Source: Vallitalea maricola
GTDB taxonomy: Bacteria > Bacillota > Clostridia > Lachnospirales > Vallitaleaceae
Direction: 5' to 3'
Assembly: GCF_036985595.1 (NCBI RefSeq)
Contig: NZ_BTPU01000009.1
Span: 109,839-173,838 of the forward strand
DNA length: 64,000 nucleotides
Shown here: one piece after another, positions 60,594 to 64,000 of the stretch
How the letters are laid out: each line of letters opens with the position of its first letter
Position numbering within the stretch: position 1 is the first letter of the stretch
Made by a program: the position numbers and the translations under genes
Notes under the pieces: generated by a model
Database searches by the model: none
Told to the model about the DNA's origin: nothing
What the model saw: the letters and a program-made list of their open reading frames with translations, nothing else

Positions 60594-60949
60594 ATGAAAA
60601 AATTCTTATTGAATTTTGGTTTATTACGCATTATTTGCGCATTATCTGTACTAGGAATCCACAATTAGAATTAGAAAGTAAATCTGAACAAATACATCTA
60701 TTAAGTAACCTATCATTCGACTTCTATCTCAGTCACATATTAATTATATCGTTAGTTACATCTTATACAAAGATCATCGGTTTTACATCATTATACAACG
60801 GGTTTTTAGGTATGGTTTTACTTTTCATTGTTACAGCCATAGCAACTTACTACTTTTGTCAATTAATGGTTATGATTCGAGCATTCCTTAACAGAAATAA
60901 AACTAAGAAAATTAGGCTATCTAATACTATTGAAGAAGACCATTTGTAA
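60594..60949 (+). pseudogene. Acyltransferase-3 remnant with internal deletion
   Basis: The first 24 codons (60594-60668) read 'MKKFLLNFGLLRIICALSVLG' then a stop, the start of an acyltransferase-3 membrane enzyme. In another frame the last 95 codons read 'LSNLSFDFYLSHILIISLV', the conserved C-terminal membrane segments. The roughly 200 or more residues between are gone. GGAGG precedes the ATG. The parent probably O-acetylated a surface sugar. Confidence 0.75.
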
Positions 60950-61001
60950 GTTTCGTAAAAAAAATTTTTATTGAAATAATAGATTATTACATAAAAAATA
61001 A

Positions 61002-61040
61002 TGCCAACCGTTAATAAACGATTGGCACATTTATTTTTTA
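61002..61040. terminator. Terminator between the acyltransferase remnant and the DUF3881 gene
   Basis: TGCCAACCGTT (61002-61012) and AACGATTGGCA (61017-61027) with loop AATA are followed by CATTTATTTTTT. Confidence 0.8.
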
Positions 61041-61072
61041 TACTGTCTAATTGATAGATATTTTTATGTGTC

Positions 61073-61948
61073 TTAACTAAATTCTACATGTCCTTGTACA
61101 TAACATATTCCTTTATATCTCATACCTATTGAAGGAATCCCAATCAAATCTTTTTTGTTGATACACACTTGTAATTTGAAGTTCAAACACATTACATCCA
61201 TAATATATACTTCTTCCTTTGTAAGAGAATTAGTCTCAACACAAAAATCTTCTATTGTTCCTAATATTGAATACTCTGCATCATTAAGTCCATAGGGTAT
61301 GAAATATCCTTCTAGTATAGTGAGCAGGTCTTCATGTTTTGTACGGACTTTAAAAAGTTCAGCTGACTGCTCTGCATCAATCTCCAATAATTGAATTGCT
61401 TCTTCGTCACCTTCTCTAGCCAATTCCAACAAATTGGCTCTCCATTGTTCTTCTTCCTGTTCAAGGTTCTTGTCCACTTCATCTTTATTGATAGGGAATA
61501 TTACTGTGCCCTCAGTCGATAATGCAATTAATCTTATGTTTTCCACATATGCATCTTCGTCTTCATCAATATCTAAATAATCAACTACATTTTGAAGATA
61601 AAAAGTTATAGGATTTCCTGTTTTAATATCTTCAAAATATACATAATAATCATCTTTGCTATTATTTGTATATATTACATCAACTTCATCAATATCCATA
61701 GTTAAGTTACCTTTTTTATATGGAATAATAGAAAAAACCTTTAATTCTTCTTTTTCATCCAATTCGCCTCTAACTATTATACCTAATTCATCACTATATT
61801 CTTTTAAGAGCTCAACTTTTATCTTATCCTCACCATAGTTAGAAATATATTTCTCTGTAGGGTTATTTATTATCTGCTGTATTACATCTTTCATCTGTTT
61901 GGTTTCTTCGAGTTTCTTAAACCCAACTGCACTCAAATATTGCTCCAT
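61073..61948 (-). CDS. DUF3881-like protein
   Basis: A 291-residue acidic cytosolic protein from the ATG at 61948 ('MEQYLSAVGFKKLEETKQM'). The start 'M.QYLSAVGF' and the later 'RANLLELAREGDEEAIQLLEIDAEQ' and 'IEDFCVETNSLTKEEVYIMDVMCLNFKLQVCINKKDLIGIPSIGMRYKGICYVQGHV' fit the DUF3881 proteins of Lachnospirales-like bacteria, in my recollection. No membrane segment or catalytic motif is visible. GTGGTGA is a weak ribosome binding site. An upstream start adds 11 residues without family similarity. The function is unknown. Confidence 0.7.
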   Translation of the reverse strand: MEQYLSAVGFKKLEETKQMKDVIQQIINNPTEKYISNYGEDKIKVELLKEYSDELGIIVRGELDEKEELKVFSIIPYKKGNLTMDIDEVDVIYTNNSKDDYYVYFEDIKTGNPITFYLQNVVDYLDIDEDEDAYVENIRLIALSTEGTVIFPINKDEVDKNLEQEEEQWRANLLELAREGDEEAIQLLEIDAEQSAELFKVRTKHEDLLTILEGYFIPYGLNDAEYSILGTIEDFCVETNSLTKEEVYIMDVMCLNFKLQVCINKKDLIGIPSIGMRYKGICYVQGHVEFS

Positions 61949-62057
61949 ATTATTCACCACTCTTCTACATACTAAACTCATAATTTATAATTATATGTAG
62001 AATTATAGTAACATTACATATAGTAATTGTCTAGCTATAAATTTTATATAATGAAAA

Positions 62058-63335
62058 TTATATTTGTTCTAGTGCATTAGCAAGGTCATTAATAATATCA
62101 TCAATATTTTCTAGACCTACTGAAAATCTTACCAAATCAGGTTTAACACCTGAAGCAATCTGTTCTTCTTCCGATAATTGTCTATGAGTAGTGCTTGCTG
62201 GATGTAATACACAAGATCTGGCATCTGCTACATGGACAACCAATGCTATCAGATTCAAATTATCAATAAGTTTCTCTCCTGCTTCTGTTCCACCTTTTAC
62301 ACCAAAAGTTAAAACTCCACTGCAACCATCTGGTAAATACTTCTTGGCAAGATTGTGAGTTGGGTGACTTTCAAGCCCTGGATAAACAACCCATGCAATC
62401 TTATCATTTTCTTCTAACCATTTTGCTACTGCTAATGCATTCTGGCTGTGACGTTCCATTCTAAGAGGTAATGTCTCTAATCCTAAATTCATCAAGAAAG
62501 CATTAAATGGACTCATTGCTGCTCCAACATCTCTTAATAATTGAACTCTAGCTTTTGTAATATAAGCTGCCTCTTTGAAATCTCTTACATACACAACACC
62601 ATGATAGCTTTCGTCTGGAGTTGTCATTTCTGGGAATTTACCATTAGCCCAATTGAATTTACCGCTATCAACAATCATACCACCTACACTTGTAGCATGT
62701 CCATCTGTGTATTTAGTACATGAATGAGTTACTATATCTGCTCCATGCTCAATAGGTCTGCATAAATATGGTGTTGGAAAAGTATTATCAACTATTAATG
62801 GAACATCATTGTCATGTGCCAATGCTGAAAATTTCTCAAAATCTAGAATGTTAAGACCTGGGTTACCAATAGTTTCAGCAAAAACACCTTTTGTATTAGG
62901 TTTTATGTAAGTCTTCAATTCATCTACACTAAGCTCTGGATTAACAAATGTAACTTCTATGCCGAATTTCTTAAGTGTTGTTTTTAGTAATGAAAAAGAC
63001 CCACCATATAAAGTACTGGCTGCTAATAAGTGATCTCCTGCTGTACATATAGTCATAACAGCTATCATTGTAGCTGCTTGTCCTGATGAAGTTGCCATAG
63101 CACCAATGCCACCTTCAAGCATAGCCATCTTTTTCTCCAACGCCTCAACTGTTGGGTTACTGATTCTTGTATACATATGTCCTGCTGCCTCTAAATCAAA
63201 TAATTTGGCTACTTCTTCGCAAGTATCATATTTATATGTGGTACTCTGATATATAGGTAAAACTCTTGGTTCAGAATTACCTGGAGCATATCCACCTTGC
63301 ACAGCCGCTGTTTCTATTTTCCATTTTTTGTCCAT
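62058..63335 (-). CDS. metY: O-acetylhomoserine sulfhydrylase
   Basis: A 425-residue PLP enzyme of the Cys/Met metabolism family that makes homocysteine from O-acetylhomoserine and sulfide. Motifs: 'TYKYDTCEEVAKLFDLEAAGHMYTRISNPT', 'AMATSSGQAATM', 'VDNTFPTPYLCRPIEHGADIVTHSCTKYTDGHA' with the PLP Lys near 206, and 'LVVHVADARSCVLHPASTTHRQL'. The ATG follows GGGAGG. It has its own promoter and lies divergent to an HxlR-type regulator gene. Confidence 0.94.
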   Translation of the reverse strand: MDKKWKIETAAVQGGYAPGNSEPRVLPIYQSTTYKYDTCEEVAKLFDLEAAGHMYTRISNPTVEALEKKMAMLEGGIGAMATSSGQAATMIAVMTICTAGDHLLAASTLYGGSFSLLKTTLKKFGIEVTFVNPELSVDELKTYIKPNTKGVFAETIGNPGLNILDFEKFSALAHDNDVPLIVDNTFPTPYLCRPIEHGADIVTHSCTKYTDGHATSVGGMIVDSGKFNWANGKFPEMTTPDESYHGVVYVRDFKEAAYITKARVQLLRDVGAAMSPFNAFLMNLGLETLPLRMERHSQNALAVAKWLEENDKIAWVVYPGLESHPTHNLAKKYLPDGCSGVLTFGVKGGTEAGEKLIDNLNLIALVVHVADARSCVLHPASTTHRQLSEEEQIASGVKPDLVRFSVGLENIDDIINDLANALEQI

Positions 63336-63366
63336 TTTTTTGACCTCCCGTCTAAATATTGTTTAT

Positions 63367-63395
63367 ATTATAGAGTATATATTACAAAAATTCAA
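63367..63395 (-). promoter_or_regulatory. Promoter of metY
   Basis: Read leftward: TTGAAT (63395-63390), 17 bases, TATAAT (63372-63367), about 30 bases before the start. No SAM riboswitch or T-box was seen in the leader. Confidence 0.7.
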
Positions 63396-63411
63396 TATAT
63401 TAATTTACCAA

Positions 63412-63455
63412 AGTGCCTGTATATGATGATATTCTTCATAGTAATTTTTGGCACT
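63412..63455. repeat. Inverted repeat in the metY-hxlR spacer
   Basis: AGTGCC (63412-63417) and GGCACT (63450-63455) with inner pairing TATGATGA/TTCATA. It lies upstream of the metY promoter and could be a regulator site or a hairpin. Confidence 0.4.
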
Positions 63456-63623
63456 CTAGTTATATAAGGATTTTTATACATATATGCTTCTATTTCACTA
63501 AAATAACTATGAAAATACTTTACATAGGATAATTTATACTATATTATAGAATAATTATAATATATTGCAAGTACGCACATTTTAATCAGTTACTTACCAT
63601 TTTGAAAGTAAAGGTGATATTCA

Positions 63624-63980
63624 ATGGCTAAACAATCATTAGAAAAATTTCCTAATCAAAGAAACAGGCAAAAAGATTTTACTTGTTCAATAGGTTTTAC
63701 TATGACTGTAATAGGAAGTAAATGGAGAGCCATAATATTATGGCATATAATCAAGAAAGAACCCATTAGATATGGTCAGTTAAAAAATACCATACCAAAT
63801 ATAAGCCATAAAGTTCTATCATTGGAATTAAAGCAACTTGAAAGTGATGGGCTTATAGAACGTAAGGCTTATGCAACTATTCCTCCAAAAGTTGAATATA
63901 TCCCAACAAAAAGAGGATTGTCATTAAAAGATATCCTTACTGAATTATGTAATTGGGGTAAAAAATACATGGAATCATAA
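63624..63980 (+). CDS. HxlR-family transcriptional regulator
   Basis: A 118-residue winged-helix protein: 'CSIGFTMTVIGSKWRAIILWHIIKKEPIRYGQLKNTIPNISHKVLSLELKQLESDGLIERKAYATIPPKVEYIPTKRGLSL'. The leading Cys (about 24) near the helix is the redox-type Cys of several HxlR/QorR/HypR members. AAAGGTG lies upstream. It is divergent from metY, so control of that gene by a thiol or electrophile signal is possible but unproven. Confidence 0.88.
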   Translation: MAKQSLEKFPNQRNRQKDFTCSIGFTMTVIGSKWRAIILWHIIKKEPIRYGQLKNTIPNISHKVLSLELKQLESDGLIERKAYATIPPKVEYIPTKRGLSLKDILTELCNWGKKYMES

Positions 63981-64000
63981 TAAAATAGACTCTGTTTTAG

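Noticed and set aside
63336..63623. SAM riboswitch or T-box before metY
   Set aside because: The leader is only about 30 bases and lacks the conserved motifs of either.

Overview
The window is low-GC, AT-rich Firmicute DNA. It most likely comes from an anaerobic, spore-forming clostridium, possibly of the Lachnospirales. The signs are an electron-bifurcating [FeFe]-hydrogenase (hydCBA), a spore photoproduct lyase beside a UV endonuclease, a DUF3881-like protein, clean purine-rich ribosome binding sites and the very AT-rich spacers. The species cannot be fixed from the sequence alone.

Bases 1 to about 5,900 are the right end of a Tn916/Tn1549-type integrative conjugative element. It carries a MacA/MacB-like ABC export operon as cargo (adaptor cut by the window edge, permease, lipoprotein, ATPase). 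A sigma-like regulator, a small conserved-looking ORF in a hairpin-rich spacer, an excisionase and a tyrosine integrase follow. Chromosomal genes resume with a thymidine kinase. The spacer from 6.55 to 7.29 kb holds a candidate structured RNA and a tight cluster of perfect DnaA boxes. Next come a small membrane protein and an RND efflux pump co-transcribed with a TetR repressor, whose palindromic operator sits at the start of the pump transcript.

From 12 to 24 kb there are an AI-2E-type exporter, a large secreted glycosidase-like protein, thioredoxin, a SigV/RsiV-like sigma and anti-sigma pair with a matching ECF promoter, a CPBP protease, several unknown proteins, a secreted/membrane pair and trmB. 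From 24 to 28.4 kb lies hydCBA with a Rex-like operator. From 28.5 to 32.4 kb there is a leftward four-gene glycan cluster (GT8, epimerase, FAD enzyme, GT2). Upstream of it is a separate promoter-driven RNA with a 7-codon leader peptide and two terminators. From 33 to 39.4 kb there is a carbohydrate ABC importer (binding protein and two permeases, no ATPase) facing a YesM/YesN-type two-component system.

From 39.7 to 43.3 kb there are small proteins and the remains of an integrated element (Rha fragment, small membrane protein, broken integrase) against the 3' end of a tRNA-Arg(CCT) gene. From 43.6 to 52 kb lies a fructoselysine utilisation region: frlD kinase, frlA permease, frlB deglycase, two GntR/UTRA regulators and an amidohydrolase. 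Here frlC and an SGNH hydrolase gene are decayed. The rest holds beta-phosphoglucomutase, a secreted M28 peptidase, a SWIM-SNF2 helicase, splB-uvsE, an acyltransferase pseudogene, a DUF3881-like gene, metY and a divergent HxlR regulator.

No CRISPR array, intact insertion sequence or rRNA was seen. The most unusual signals are regulatory: the DnaA-box cluster, the leader-peptide RNA, and several small proteins between 30 and 53 residues.
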